A program made the position numbers and the translations under genes. The notes under the pieces were generated by a model. The model was not told the DNA's origin, did no database searches, and was given only the letters and a program-made list of their open reading frames with translations. From NCBI GenBank assembly GCA_004295885.1, contig SEDG01000145.1:1-6346 (forward strand): a stretch of DNA of 6,346 nt, read 5' to 3'. Origin of the DNA: Pedobacter sp. Its GTDB lineage: Bacteria > Bacteroidota > Bacteroidia > Sphingobacteriales > Sphingobacteriaceae. Below, one piece after another: positions 1 through 6,063 of the stretch; the first letter of the stretch is position 1; each line of letters starts with the position of its first letter.

Positions 1-41
1 CTTCGCCATTTATTCCTGCTGCAAACAAAAAGAATATTCAT
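1..41 (-). CDS. Low-molecular-weight protein tyrosine phosphatase-like protein, 5' end only
   Basis: Only the first 13 codons are present; the gene continues past the left edge. The reading is MNILFVCSRNKWR, a short hydrophobic beta strand running straight into a C-x5-R loop (Cys7 to Arg13). This is the phosphate-binding P-loop position and layout of low-molecular-weight protein tyrosine phosphatases, where the Cys is the nucleophile and the Arg binds phosphate. The classical loop is CxGNxCRS; the CSRNxWRS form is one I associate with a short phosphatase-like family in Bacteroidetes and cyanobacteria (from memory, not searched). The ATG lies one base after the upp stop (TAA-A-ATG), so the two are very probably cotranscribed and translationally coupled. 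The catalytic Asp region and the full length cannot be seen, so phosphatase activity is inferred from the loop alone. Confidence 0.7.
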   Translation of the reverse strand, partial: MNILFVCSRNKWR

Positions 42-42
42 T

Positions 43-687
43 TTAAGCTTTTACTCCAAAAGCTAAATCTCCAGCATCTCCTAAACCAGGTACGATATAA
101 GATTTACTGGTCATTTCTTCATCTATAGCACCTAGCCATAAATCTGCTTTAGGTAAGCTTGCTCTAACGTGTTTAACACCTTCGGTACTGGCAATGGCGG
201 CTACAATGTGTAGCTTTTCAATTTTATAACGACTAATTAATTCCTTGGCACAAAGCACCATACTTAATCCGGTCGCCAACATGGGGTCTACAAGAATTAC
301 TGTTTTTCCTTCTAGATCAGGTGCAGAAATATGCTCCATTTGGATGATGAAATCTCCACTTTTTTTGGTTTTGCGATAAGCGGTGATGAAGGCACAATCT
401 GCCTTGTCGAACACATTTAACAAACCTTGTTGCATCGGTAAACCAGCCCTTAAAATAGTGGCTAACACGGGTTGTTTTTTTAAAATTTTACTTTTAGCAA
501 TGCCCAGGGGTGTTTGGGTTTCAATTTCTGTATAAGTTAAGGATTTACTGATTTCGTAAGCAAAAAATTCTCCCACACGTTCTAAGTTTCGGCGGAAACG
601 CATCGAATCTTTTTGAATTGTTTCATCACGCATTTCTGCAATGAAGGTATTGGCAATGGAATTTGTTTTGCTTAGGTCGAAAATCAT
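43..687 (-). CDS. upp: Uracil phosphoribosyltransferase
   Basis: This cytoplasmic pyrimidine-salvage enzyme converts uracil and PRPP to UMP and pyrophosphate. The 214-residue product is about the usual length (E. coli Upp is 208). Family landmarks appear in the right order: ILRAGLPM at 78-85, the PRPP-binding loop VDPMLATG at 133-140, and the uracil-binding C-terminal stretch YIVPGLGDAGD at 197-207 followed by LAFG. No key residue appears to be missing. The chosen ATG begins a normal N-terminus, and a TATCTTTA box lies only four bases upstream, so the mRNA is probably leaderless or nearly so. There is no Shine-Dalgarno sequence. A phosphatase-like gene follows after one base on the same strand. 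The upstream gap to the deacetylase-like gene is occupied by an inverted-repeat element, so upp is likely to start its own transcript. Confidence 0.97.
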   Translation of the reverse strand: MIFDLSKTNSIANTFIAEMRDETIQKDSMRFRRNLERVGEFFAYEISKSLTYTEIETQTPLGIAKSKILKKQPVLATILRAGLPMQQGLLNVFDKADCAFITAYRKTKKSGDFIIQMEHISAPDLEGKTVILVDPMLATGLSMVLCAKELISRYKIEKLHIVAAIASTEGVKHVRASLPKADLWLGAIDEEMTSKSYIVPGLGDAGDLAFGVKA

Positions 688-691
688 ATCA

Positions 692-699
692 TAAAGATA
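692..699 (-). promoter_or_regulatory. Candidate -7 box of upp
   Basis: Read on the minus strand this is TATCTTTA, seven of eight positions of the Bacteroidetes -7 consensus TAnnTTTG, ending four bases before the upp ATG. The same octamer precedes two other genes here (2191-2198 and 6106-6113). No TTG or TTTG is found 17-23 bases upstream; that area runs into the edge of the inverted-repeat element. If used, the transcript would have almost no leader. Confidence 0.4.
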
Positions 700-716
700 A
701 AGAAAATCAGTGGCTT

Positions 717-870
717 TGTCATTCTGAACGTAATGAAGAATCCCATTTGAGGAAGAAATGTTTTACTTCAGATTCTTCGCATCGCACCGATGACGAAATG
801 CTACAAAATCTTTGCACTCTTCGTGTCTTGCGTTTAATTTTGTATGGTCTTCGGCGAGCTCAGACTGACA
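717..870. repeat. Inverted-repeat intergenic element (REP/MITE-like)
   Basis: The left end reads TGTCATTCTGA (717-727) and the right end, on the opposite strand, reads TGTCAGTCTGA (870-860): ten of eleven bases match. The resemblance continues inward, with GAAGA at the same offset (19-23) in both arms. The left part also holds an 8-bp perfect inverted repeat, GAAGAATC (735-742) against GATTCTTC (771-778). The right arm of that hairpin continues on the minus strand as a unit starting CGTCAT (795-790), so the element contains about three copies of a related unit. It starts five bases past the stop of the deacetylase-like gene and ends near the upp promoter, filling nearly the whole gap. Sequences like TGTCATTCTGAGCG are, from memory, common intergenic repeats in Bacteroidetes. 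No transposase is encoded, and an open frame across it on the plus strand (663-965) is not credible as a gene. Confidence 0.65.
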
Positions 871-875
871 TCAAG

Positions 876-2183
876 TTAATCCAAAGAATTCTTCAACATT
901 TCATCGTATACAGCTTTCCAACCTTTCCATTTTCCACTTTCAGAAAGCGACTCGTTATGCCATAAGCTACAAAACGTTCCATTTACCAATTTAACGTTCG
1001 ACATTAATTCATCTACTTTTGCAATAGCTTCCGTAGGGTTTAATTTCAGGTATTGTTGTAAAGTAACGTCCATTACCGCAAACGGATGTATTTTTAAATG
1101 AGACTGTTTTTCTAATTGCAAATCGTACCAAAAAAACGGCGTACAAGTTCCTGCTCTAAAACCAATTTGAGAGGAATAACCCATCGAATAATCGTGATTT
1201 ATTCCCGCTTTTATTAACTGTAAATAGGTGTGAGGTAAATGTATCTTTAAAAAATGTTGCCTAGACGCATCAATTTTTTTCTGCGTTATTTCCTGCAAGG
1301 CAACCAACTCTTCATTTATCTTTTTCGTTTCAGTATTTGAAGCATAAGATGGATGAATACCAATTTGCGCATTTTGAGAAACATCACTGATTAACGTTTT
1401 AAAAGCCTCATCTTCTGGATTTATGTTTTGGTCAAATTCTTCGTGACCTTTTCTAGCCAACAAGAAAAAGAAAATGGGTTTAAGTCTATATTGAGAATGG
1501 ATTTCTGTTAGATATTCGTAAGTATCAAATGGGTCTAATTGACCCAAACCTGTTTTAATGATGTCAACGATTTTATCGGCGTTTAAATTTACAGCAGCCT
1601 TAATTATTCGAGCCGTATTTTTCACTAAGCCGCTCGATTTAAATTGAAAAGCCCTATCTACATCAATCGTTGGCACAAACTGGAATTTCCTTTTGCCAAA
1701 TGGTAAGTTCGGAAACTTTTTCACCAAAATATTTTTTAAGATAATTGCCCAATTATCAATGATTGGCGTTTTTAAAACAGCTAACTTATATTGTAAACTC
1801 AATTCAGCAGGATAACGCCCATGTTCGTCTGCCTCAAAAGGTAAGTATTCTTCATATCTACTTAAGAAATAAAAAGAAGCGGCAAAAACATCAAAGGGTA
1901 ACGTTCCGTTTTCAACTTTAAACGGAACTTTCTGGTCGCCAAATTCTGTTCGCTGGATGTCAATCGGCTCAACCTTGTGTTTTAACAATAATGATGAGCA
2001 ACCGAAGAAAAGCTCATCTCCTAATGGCAAATCATTGTAACTAATTTTAGGTGAATTGCTTTTAGCAAAGTCTGTAACAATGCTTGTAAATTCAAAATCG
2101 CAAATTAAAATCTCCCGGAAAATAAAATTGAATATATATTTTATTCGAGGAGTAACTTTAGGGGTGTAGATTAACAACGGCAT
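876..2183 (-). CDS. Polysaccharide deacetylase-like protein with DUF7033-type N-terminus
   Basis: A 435-residue protein with no signal peptide or obvious membrane segment. The N-terminal part (about 1-160) resembles the DUF7033 region found before a NodB-like fold in Bacteroidetes proteins annotated as polysaccharide deacetylases. Visible landmarks in the second part are TIDVD (172-176), which fits the metal/base Asp motif of this carbohydrate esterase fold; a hydrophobic strand KPIFFFLL (235-242); GIHPSY (275-280) with a single His; SRQHFLK (307-313); DYSMGY (331-336); GFRAGT (341-346); and WHNE (408-411). The classical HxxxH zinc motif is not seen, so deacetylase chemistry is uncertain; it may act on an unusual glycan or have lost zinc dependence. 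The start is supported by a TATCTTTA box seven bases upstream. It lies 79 bases downstream of DUF6702 on the same strand but probably has its own promoter. Family assignment is fairly firm; substrate and role are unknown. Confidence 0.8.
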   Translation of the reverse strand: MPLLIYTPKVTPRIKYIFNFIFREILICDFEFTSIVTDFAKSNSPKISYNDLPLGDELFFGCSSLLLKHKVEPIDIQRTEFGDQKVPFKVENGTLPFDVFAASFYFLSRYEEYLPFEADEHGRYPAELSLQYKLAVLKTPIIDNWAIILKNILVKKFPNLPFGKRKFQFVPTIDVDRAFQFKSSGLVKNTARIIKAAVNLNADKIVDIIKTGLGQLDPFDTYEYLTEIHSQYRLKPIFFFLLARKGHEEFDQNINPEDEAFKTLISDVSQNAQIGIHPSYASNTETKKINEELVALQEITQKKIDASRQHFLKIHLPHTYLQLIKAGINHDYSMGYSSQIGFRAGTCTPFFWYDLQLEKQSHLKIHPFAVMDVTLQQYLKLNPTEAIAKVDELMSNVKLVNGTFCSLWHNESLSESGKWKGWKAVYDEMLKNSLD

Positions 2184-2190
2184 AATTGCT

Positions 2191-2198
2191 TAAAGATA
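2191..2198 (-). promoter_or_regulatory. Candidate -7 box of the deacetylase-like gene
   Basis: The minus strand reads TATCTTTA, seven bases before the ATG at 2183, matching seven of eight positions of TAnnTTTG. A TTTG occurs 26 bases further upstream, which is longer than the usual 17-23-base spacing, so the -33 element is weak or absent. The predicted transcript would have little or no leader. Confidence 0.35.
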
Positions 2199-2247
2199 TT
2201 CCTAAAAGTTAAATGTTGTAGAAACAAAATGTAAAAGTTTTGAACTA

Positions 2248-2262
2248 CTAGATAATATCTAG
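2248..2262. repeat. 15-base palindrome just after the DUF6702 stop
   Basis: CTAGATA (2248-2254) and TATCTAG (2256-2262) form perfect arms around a single central base, directly abutting the DUF6702 stop codon. The predicted hairpin is short and AT-rich, and no clear run of T follows on the minus strand, so it is not a convincing intrinsic terminator. It could be a weak 3' end structure or a protein site, or it could be chance in AT-rich sequence. Confidence 0.35.
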
Positions 2263-2772
2263 CTAGAAGGCTATATTCAAGCCTTTATTAGGATAATTAA
2301 CCCTTACACTTTTTCTTGTGCCCGCTTTTACAACATGTAAGATGTTCATTTGGTCATCAAATAAATCATACAATATGCTATTATTTAAACTTAAGCTTTG
2401 CAAAGATAATACATTGTCAATCTCCAAATAGACGTTTGTGGCCTCATTATCTTGCTCGAAACCTACATAGGTAGCGGTCAAATTTTTGCCGTTGATTTTA
2501 TATTGAAGATTGGCGTTTAAATATTTTTTCACCAATTCGTCCATTGCTTTATGCATAGTTTGTTTATTCAAATCCACTTTTGTTTTGAACTGTTTTGCCA
2601 ACACAGTTTCAAAATCATCCGTGTAAATACGGCAGCTAATCTCTAAACTTTTTTCTTTTGAGTTAAATTCTATCTCGGTTGTGCTCACATGGAGTGGATG
2701 TTTAGCTGATGGTTCCAGAAAAGAAGGAAAAATCATTAAAACAAGTAACAATTTTGAATAGATAGCCGCCAT
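2263..2772 (-). CDS. DUF6702 family secreted protein
   Basis: A 169-residue protein. The N-terminus (about 1-23) is a hydrophobic export signal, MAAIYSKLLLVLMIFPSFLEP, ending in SA before the mature start near KHP. The mature part begins with HPLHVSTTEIEFN (25-37), then KSLEISCRIYTDDFE (41-55), the His-Pro and Thr-Asp-Asp-Phe-Glu signatures I recognise as DUF6702. The rest alternates short beta-strand-like and charged segments, including YVGFE (102-106) and RKSVRVNYPNKG (153-164). There is no lipoprotein Cys and no membrane anchor, so it should be periplasmic or extracellular. No biochemical function is known for the family. It is transcribed divergently from a HupE/UreJ-like and M1 peptidase pair, an association that suggests a shared envelope role. 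Family call is good; function is unknown. Confidence 0.8.
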   Translation of the reverse strand: MAAIYSKLLLVLMIFPSFLEPSAKHPLHVSTTEIEFNSKEKSLEISCRIYTDDFETVLAKQFKTKVDLNKQTMHKAMDELVKKYLNANLQYKINGKNLTATYVGFEQDNEATNVYLEIDNVLSLQSLSLNNSILYDLFDDQMNILHVVKAGTRKSVRVNYPNKGLNIAF

Positions 2773-2783
2773 TTGACTTTGAT

Positions 2784-2816
2784 TTTGTTAAAATGATAAA
2801 AAAGAATTTATTTTTA
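2784..2816 (+). promoter_or_regulatory. Candidate promoter of the HupE-like/M1 peptidase operon
   Basis: TTTG at 2784-2787 is followed after 21 bases by TATTTTTA at 2809-2816. This fits the Bacteroidetes pattern of TTTG, 19-21 bases, then TAnnTTTG, with only the last base off. Transcription would start near 2820-2824, leaving a leader of about 40 bases before the ATG at 2861. It is the best two-part promoter match in the window. Confidence 0.45.
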
Positions 2817-2822
2817 GCTTGT

Positions 2823-2839
2823 CAAAAATAACAAAGCTA
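2823..2839 (-). promoter_or_regulatory. Candidate -7 boxes for DUF6702
   Basis: Two exact matches to TAnnTTTG lie next to each other on the minus strand: TATTTTTG (2830-2823) and TAGCTTTG (2839-2832). Neither has a clear TTTG at -33; TGTG (2854-2851) sits 20 bases upstream of the first. Use of either would give a leader of roughly 45-55 bases. The first box forms an inverted repeat with the facing plus-strand box at 2809-2815. Confidence 0.35.
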
Positions 2840-2860
2840 TCCGAATAACACACATTCATT

Positions 2861-3445
2861 ATGCCATTAACAGATTTTCTGTTTTATTTTAAGTTAGGTT
2901 GGTCGCACATTGTGAGTTTAGATGCCCTAGACCATCAATTATTTATACTGGCATTGGTAACGGTTTATACGGCTAAAAACTTAAAGCAGGTTTTAATTTT
3001 GGTTACTGCTTTTACAATAGGTCATTCATTAACCTTATTATTGAGCATTTTAGACATCATCCGGTTTTCAAGTAAATGGGTAGAATTCTTGATTCCTTGC
3101 ACCATATTCTTTACAGCGCTAAGTAATCTATTTAAAAAAGATTTTTCGAGAAAAGCAGTAAATACAAATTACTATCTTGCATTGCTGTTTGGACTGGTTC
3201 ATGGAATGGGCTTTGCAAACTCAGTGAGAATGATGTTAGCCAAAGACCAAAATATTGGTTGGGGCTTATTTGGTTTTAATGTTGGGTTAGAAGTTGGACA
3301 AATAGCTTTTGTTGCCATCATTTTATGTGCTACGTGGGTAGGATTATCTTTTTTTAGAATCAAGAGAAGAGATTGGGTTATCTTTTTATCCGCAGCCGTG
3401 TTTAGCCTGGCTTTAAAAATGGCTTTAGAACGAATTCCTTATTAA
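2861..3445 (+). CDS. HupE/UreJ family integral membrane protein
   Basis: A 194-residue polytopic inner-membrane protein with about six hydrophobic segments (near 25-36, 43-65, 74-90, 105-122, 137-163 and 173-189). Signatures of the HupE/UreJ_2 family are present in order: GWSHIVSLDALDHQLF (13-28) with His16, Asp24 and His25; FTIGHSLTL (51-59) with His55; FGLVHGMGF (110-118) with His114; and FNVGLEVGQ (139-147). HupE and UreJ proteins are linked to nickel or cobalt uptake in organisms with hydrogenase, urease or B12 systems, but no such genes are visible here, so the substrate is open. It has no cleavable leader domain. The M1 peptidase gene starts 10 bases after its stop, indicating an operon. 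A role in metal supply or in envelope assembly related to that peptidase is an inference only. Confidence 0.85.
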   Translation: MPLTDFLFYFKLGWSHIVSLDALDHQLFILALVTVYTAKNLKQVLILVTAFTIGHSLTLLLSILDIIRFSSKWVEFLIPCTIFFTALSNLFKKDFSRKAVNTNYYLALLFGLVHGMGFANSVRMMLAKDQNIGWGLFGFNVGLEVGQIAFVAIILCATWVGLSFFRIKRRDWVIFLSAAVFSLALKMALERIPY

Positions 3446-3455
3446 TCAATATACG

Positions 3456-5861
3456 ATGAATAAATTTTACAAACTTTTCAGTTTATTGGCAATTACAAGT
3501 CAAATTGCCGTTGCCCAAAACATTTTGAATAATCCCGGTAGCAACCACGGGAATAAATTCGAGCAATTGGGTACAATTTTAAACACGCCAAATGAACAGC
3601 GTACCGCGAGTGGTGCGCCTGGTGTAAAATATTGGCAACAACGTGCCGATTATAACATCAAGTGCGAGCTTGATGAAAAAGCACTAACCTTAAATGGAAG
3701 TGAAACGATTACCTATCACAATAATTCACCAGACGTATTAACTTACATTTGGATTCAGCTAGATGAGAATGAGCATAACAATTTAAGAAATGCTGGTTAT
3801 CAAAATAGCAGTAGAATGCCTGCCGGTGCAACTACTGCGCAGGTTGATAATTTAGCGCCAAAAACCGAAAGCAATGGTTATGGTATTGCTATCAAAAAAT
3901 TAACTGATGCTACAGGCAAAAAATTAAGCTATACTATCAATAAAACAATGATGCGTATAGAAATCCCTGCTTTAAAATCAGGTGCGGTTTTTGCATTTAA
4001 TATCGATTGGAGCTACAAAATTACAGACAGAATTGCTGGTGGTGGTCGTGGTGGTTATGAGTTTTTTCCAGCTGATGGAAACTATTTGTTCACGATGACA
4101 CAATGGTATCCACGCTTGTGCGTTTACAGCGATTTTCAAGGATGGCAAAATCATCAGTTTACTGGAAGAGGCGAATTCGCTTTAACCTTCGGAGATTTCA
4201 AAGTTCAGATGACTGTTCCTGCAGACCACATGGTCGGTTCAACAGGAGAGTGTATTAACTACAGCGCTGTTTTAACGCCAACTCAATTGGCAAGGTATAA
4301 TAAGGCAAAAACTAGTACTGTTGCGCCAGTTGAGATTGTAACTTTAGCCGAAGCTACTGCCGCAGAAGCTAAAAAATCTACTGCTAAAAAAACCTGGGTT
4401 TTCCAAGCAAACAATGTTCGTGATTTTGCGTGGACTGCTTCCCGTAAGTTTATTTGGGATGCAATGGCACAGCCAATTGCTGGTAAAAATGTAATGTGTA
4501 TGAGTTTTTATGGAAAAGAAGCTTACAATTTGTACAGTAAATTTTCTTCTCGTGCAGTTGCACATACCATTAAAACATATTCAGATTTTACCATCCCCTA
4601 TCCATATCCAGTTGCTCAAAGTATAGAGGCGGCTAATGGAATGGAATATCCAATGATTTGTTTCAACTATGGTCGTACAGATGCTGATGGAACCTATAGC
4701 GAAAGTACTAAAAACGGAATGTTAGGTGTAGTTATCCACGAAGTAGGGCACAACTTTTTCCCAATGATCATCAATAGTGATGAGCGCCAATGGACTTGGA
4801 TGGATGAGGGTTTAAATTCATTTGTTGAGTATTTAACTGAGGAGCTATGGGATAATAAGTTTCCAAGTAAAAAAGGGCCGGCTTACACCATTGTGCCTTA
4901 CATGAAATTACCGAAAGACCAGTTAGAGCCAATTATGTCTAACTCAGAAAACATTGTGAACTTCGGCCCTAATGCCTATTCAAAGCCAGCAACGGGTTTA
5001 AATATTCTTCGTGAGACTATTATGGGTCGCGAGCTATTTGACTATGCTTTTAAAGAATATTCTAGAAGATGGGCATTCAGACATCCAACTCCTGCAGATT
5101 TATTTAGAACAATGGAAGATGCAAGTGGTGAAGATTTAGATTGGTTCTGGAGAGGTTGGTTCTATGGAACAGACCCAGTTGATATTTCTTTGGATAGCGT
5201 AAGATATGCAAAGCCAGATTTATCTACTACAGCAAACGCTGGTGGTGGTAGGTTTGGTGGCAATAGACCAAGTGGTATTAGAGTTGACCCACCTGCCGTA
5301 AATGCTTTTGAGGATATATCTAAAATTAGAAACCGCCAAGACGCAAACGTGAAGTTTTATACAGATAAAGATTTAGCCGCAAGAGATTTTTATTGGAAAT
5401 ACGATAGAGGTTTAACAACTGTTGATACAACTTTAGCAGCAAAACCAAGCACACAGCCAGCGAGATTACCAATGGAAGAATTTACTGCAGACGAAAAGGC
5501 TAAATATGGCAACAAATTCTTTTATGAGTTAAACTTCAGTAACAAAGGTGGATTAGTGATGCCAATTATAGTTGAGTTTACGTTTAAAGATGGCACCAAA
5601 ATGATTGATAGAATTCCAGCTCAAATCTGGAGATTAAATGAATTGAAAACATCTAAATTCTATGTGCATGATAAAGAAGTAGCATCAATTAAGTTAGATC
5701 CGTTGCGTGAAACAGCAGATATTGATGAAACTAATAATAATTGGGGAGGTGGTTCATCACCATCTAAATTCCAAATGTTTAAAATGCGTGCAGGGGGTGC
5801 ACCAGCTAGAGGACAATCAGTTGGCTCAAACCCAATGCAAATGGAAAAGAAAAGTAAATAA
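3456..5861 (+). CDS. Secreted M1 family zinc metallopeptidase
   Basis: An 801-residue exported protease or aminopeptidase-like enzyme. Residues 1-20 are a Sec signal peptide ending AVA before Gln21. An N-terminal beta domain of the M1 type follows (about 62-250, with WYPRLCVYSDFQGW at 217-230). The catalytic domain has GMEYP at 395-399, equivalent to the GAMEN substrate-binding motif. It also has HEVGH at 428-432 with 18 residues to Glu451, giving zinc ligands His428, His432 and Glu451 and catalytic Glu429. Tyr508 in NAYSKPATG is a candidate for the catalytic Tyr. A C-terminal beta-rich domain (about 698-765) ends in an Asp/Glu/Asn-rich stretch near 748-763. Glycine-rich segments (195-200, 595-602) and an Ala/Lys-rich insert (about 298-312) interrupt the folds. 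I see no lipoprotein Cys and no type IX secretion tail, so a periplasmic or soluble secreted location is likely. All catalytic residues are intact; the natural substrate is unknown. Confidence 0.93.
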   Translation: MNKFYKLFSLLAITSQIAVAQNILNNPGSNHGNKFEQLGTILNTPNEQRTASGAPGVKYWQQRADYNIKCELDEKALTLNGSETITYHNNSPDVLTYIWIQLDENEHNNLRNAGYQNSSRMPAGATTAQVDNLAPKTESNGYGIAIKKLTDATGKKLSYTINKTMMRIEIPALKSGAVFAFNIDWSYKITDRIAGGGRGGYEFFPADGNYLFTMTQWYPRLCVYSDFQGWQNHQFTGRGEFALTFGDFKVQMTVPADHMVGSTGECINYSAVLTPTQLARYNKAKTSTVAPVEIVTLAEATAAEAKKSTAKKTWVFQANNVRDFAWTASRKFIWDAMAQPIAGKNVMCMSFYGKEAYNLYSKFSSRAVAHTIKTYSDFTIPYPYPVAQSIEAANGMEYPMICFNYGRTDADGTYSESTKNGMLGVVIHEVGHNFFPMIINSDERQWTWMDEGLNSFVEYLTEELWDNKFPSKKGPAYTIVPYMKLPKDQLEPIMSNSENIVNFGPNAYSKPATGLNILRETIMGRELFDYAFKEYSRRWAFRHPTPADLFRTMEDASGEDLDWFWRGWFYGTDPVDISLDSVRYAKPDLSTTANAGGGRFGGNRPSGIRVDPPAVNAFEDISKIRNRQDANVKFYTDKDLAARDFYWKYDRGLTTVDTTLAAKPSTQPARLPMEEFTADEKAKYGNKFFYELNFSNKGGLVMPIIVEFTFKDGTKMIDRIPAQIWRLNELKTSKFYVHDKEVASIKLDPLRETADIDETNNNWGGGSSPSKFQMFKMRAGGAPARGQSVGSNPMQMEKKSK

Positions 5862-5864
5862 GAG

Positions 5865-5892
5865 CAGTGCGTAATGCGTAGTGCGTATTGCG
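5865..5892. repeat. Four heptads of consensus TANTGCG
   Basis: Starting four bases after the peptidase stop, four consecutive 7-base units each end in TGCG, with the first three bases varying around TAN (CAG, TAA, TAG, TAT). The tract lies between the stop codon and the terminator. It yields short open frames with 7-residue periodicity, which are not credible genes. Confidence 0.7.
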
Positions 5893-5900
5893 ATGAAAAC

Positions 5901-5933
5901 AAAACCCGAAGAATAAACACTTCGGGTTTTTTT
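5901..5933 (+). terminator. Intrinsic terminator of the HupE-like/M1 peptidase operon
   Basis: A GC-containing stem ACCCGAAG (5904-5911) pairs perfectly with CTTCGGGT (5920-5927) around an 8-base loop and is followed by a run of seven T (5927-5933). Flanking A and T bases (5901-5903 with 5928-5930) can extend the stem. It sits about 40 bases after the peptidase stop. The A run on the left would let it work on the other strand too, but no gene approaches from that side. Confidence 0.88.
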
Positions 5934-5949
5934 GTGTCCAATGAATAAA

Positions 5950-6063
5950 ATCATTGTTCTTTGCTCTTTGTTCATTTTTCCTCCTAAACTTTCCCTGATT
6001 ATCATTGTTCTTTGCTCTTTGTTCATTTTTCCTCCTAAACTTTCTCCATTTATCATTGTTCTT
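5950..6063. repeat. 51-bp tandem repeat, 2.2 copies, with internal heptad pattern
   Basis: Copy 1 (5950-6000) and copy 2 (6001-6051) agree at 47 of 51 positions, the first 44 being identical; a third copy breaks off after 12 bases (6052-6063). Inside each copy, 7-base units such as ATTGTTC, TTTGCTC and TTTGTTC follow each other (5953-5980 and 6004-6031). The length is a multiple of three, so several frames stay open, but the predicted products are simple repeats. On the minus strand each copy happens to contain AGGAGG six bases before an ATG. Confidence 0.85.

Noticed and set aside
663..965. Open frame of 100 codons on the plus strand
   Set aside because: It starts inside upp antisense, crosses the inverted-repeat element and ends antisense within the deacetylase-like gene; no recognisable domain and a composition explained by repeat DNA.
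2230..2262. Possible terminator after DUF6702
   Set aside because: The palindrome is short and AT-rich and is not followed by a T run on the minus strand.
4344..4565. Open frame on the minus strand inside the M1 peptidase
   Set aside because: Fully antisense to a well-supported gene, with no family resemblance.
4638..4652. GMEYP in place of GAMEN as a sign of an inactive peptidase
   Set aside because: The zinc ligands, catalytic Glu and candidate Tyr are intact, and this variant motif is plausible for the subfamily.
5974..5987. AGGAGG followed six bases later by ATG on the minus strand, seen twice
   Set aside because: Part of the tandem repeat; the genes of this window do not use Shine-Dalgarno sequences and the frame that follows is repeat-derived.
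5950..6063. Possible CRISPR array
   Set aside because: The repeats are directly adjacent with no unique spacers, have only two full copies, and no cas gene is present.
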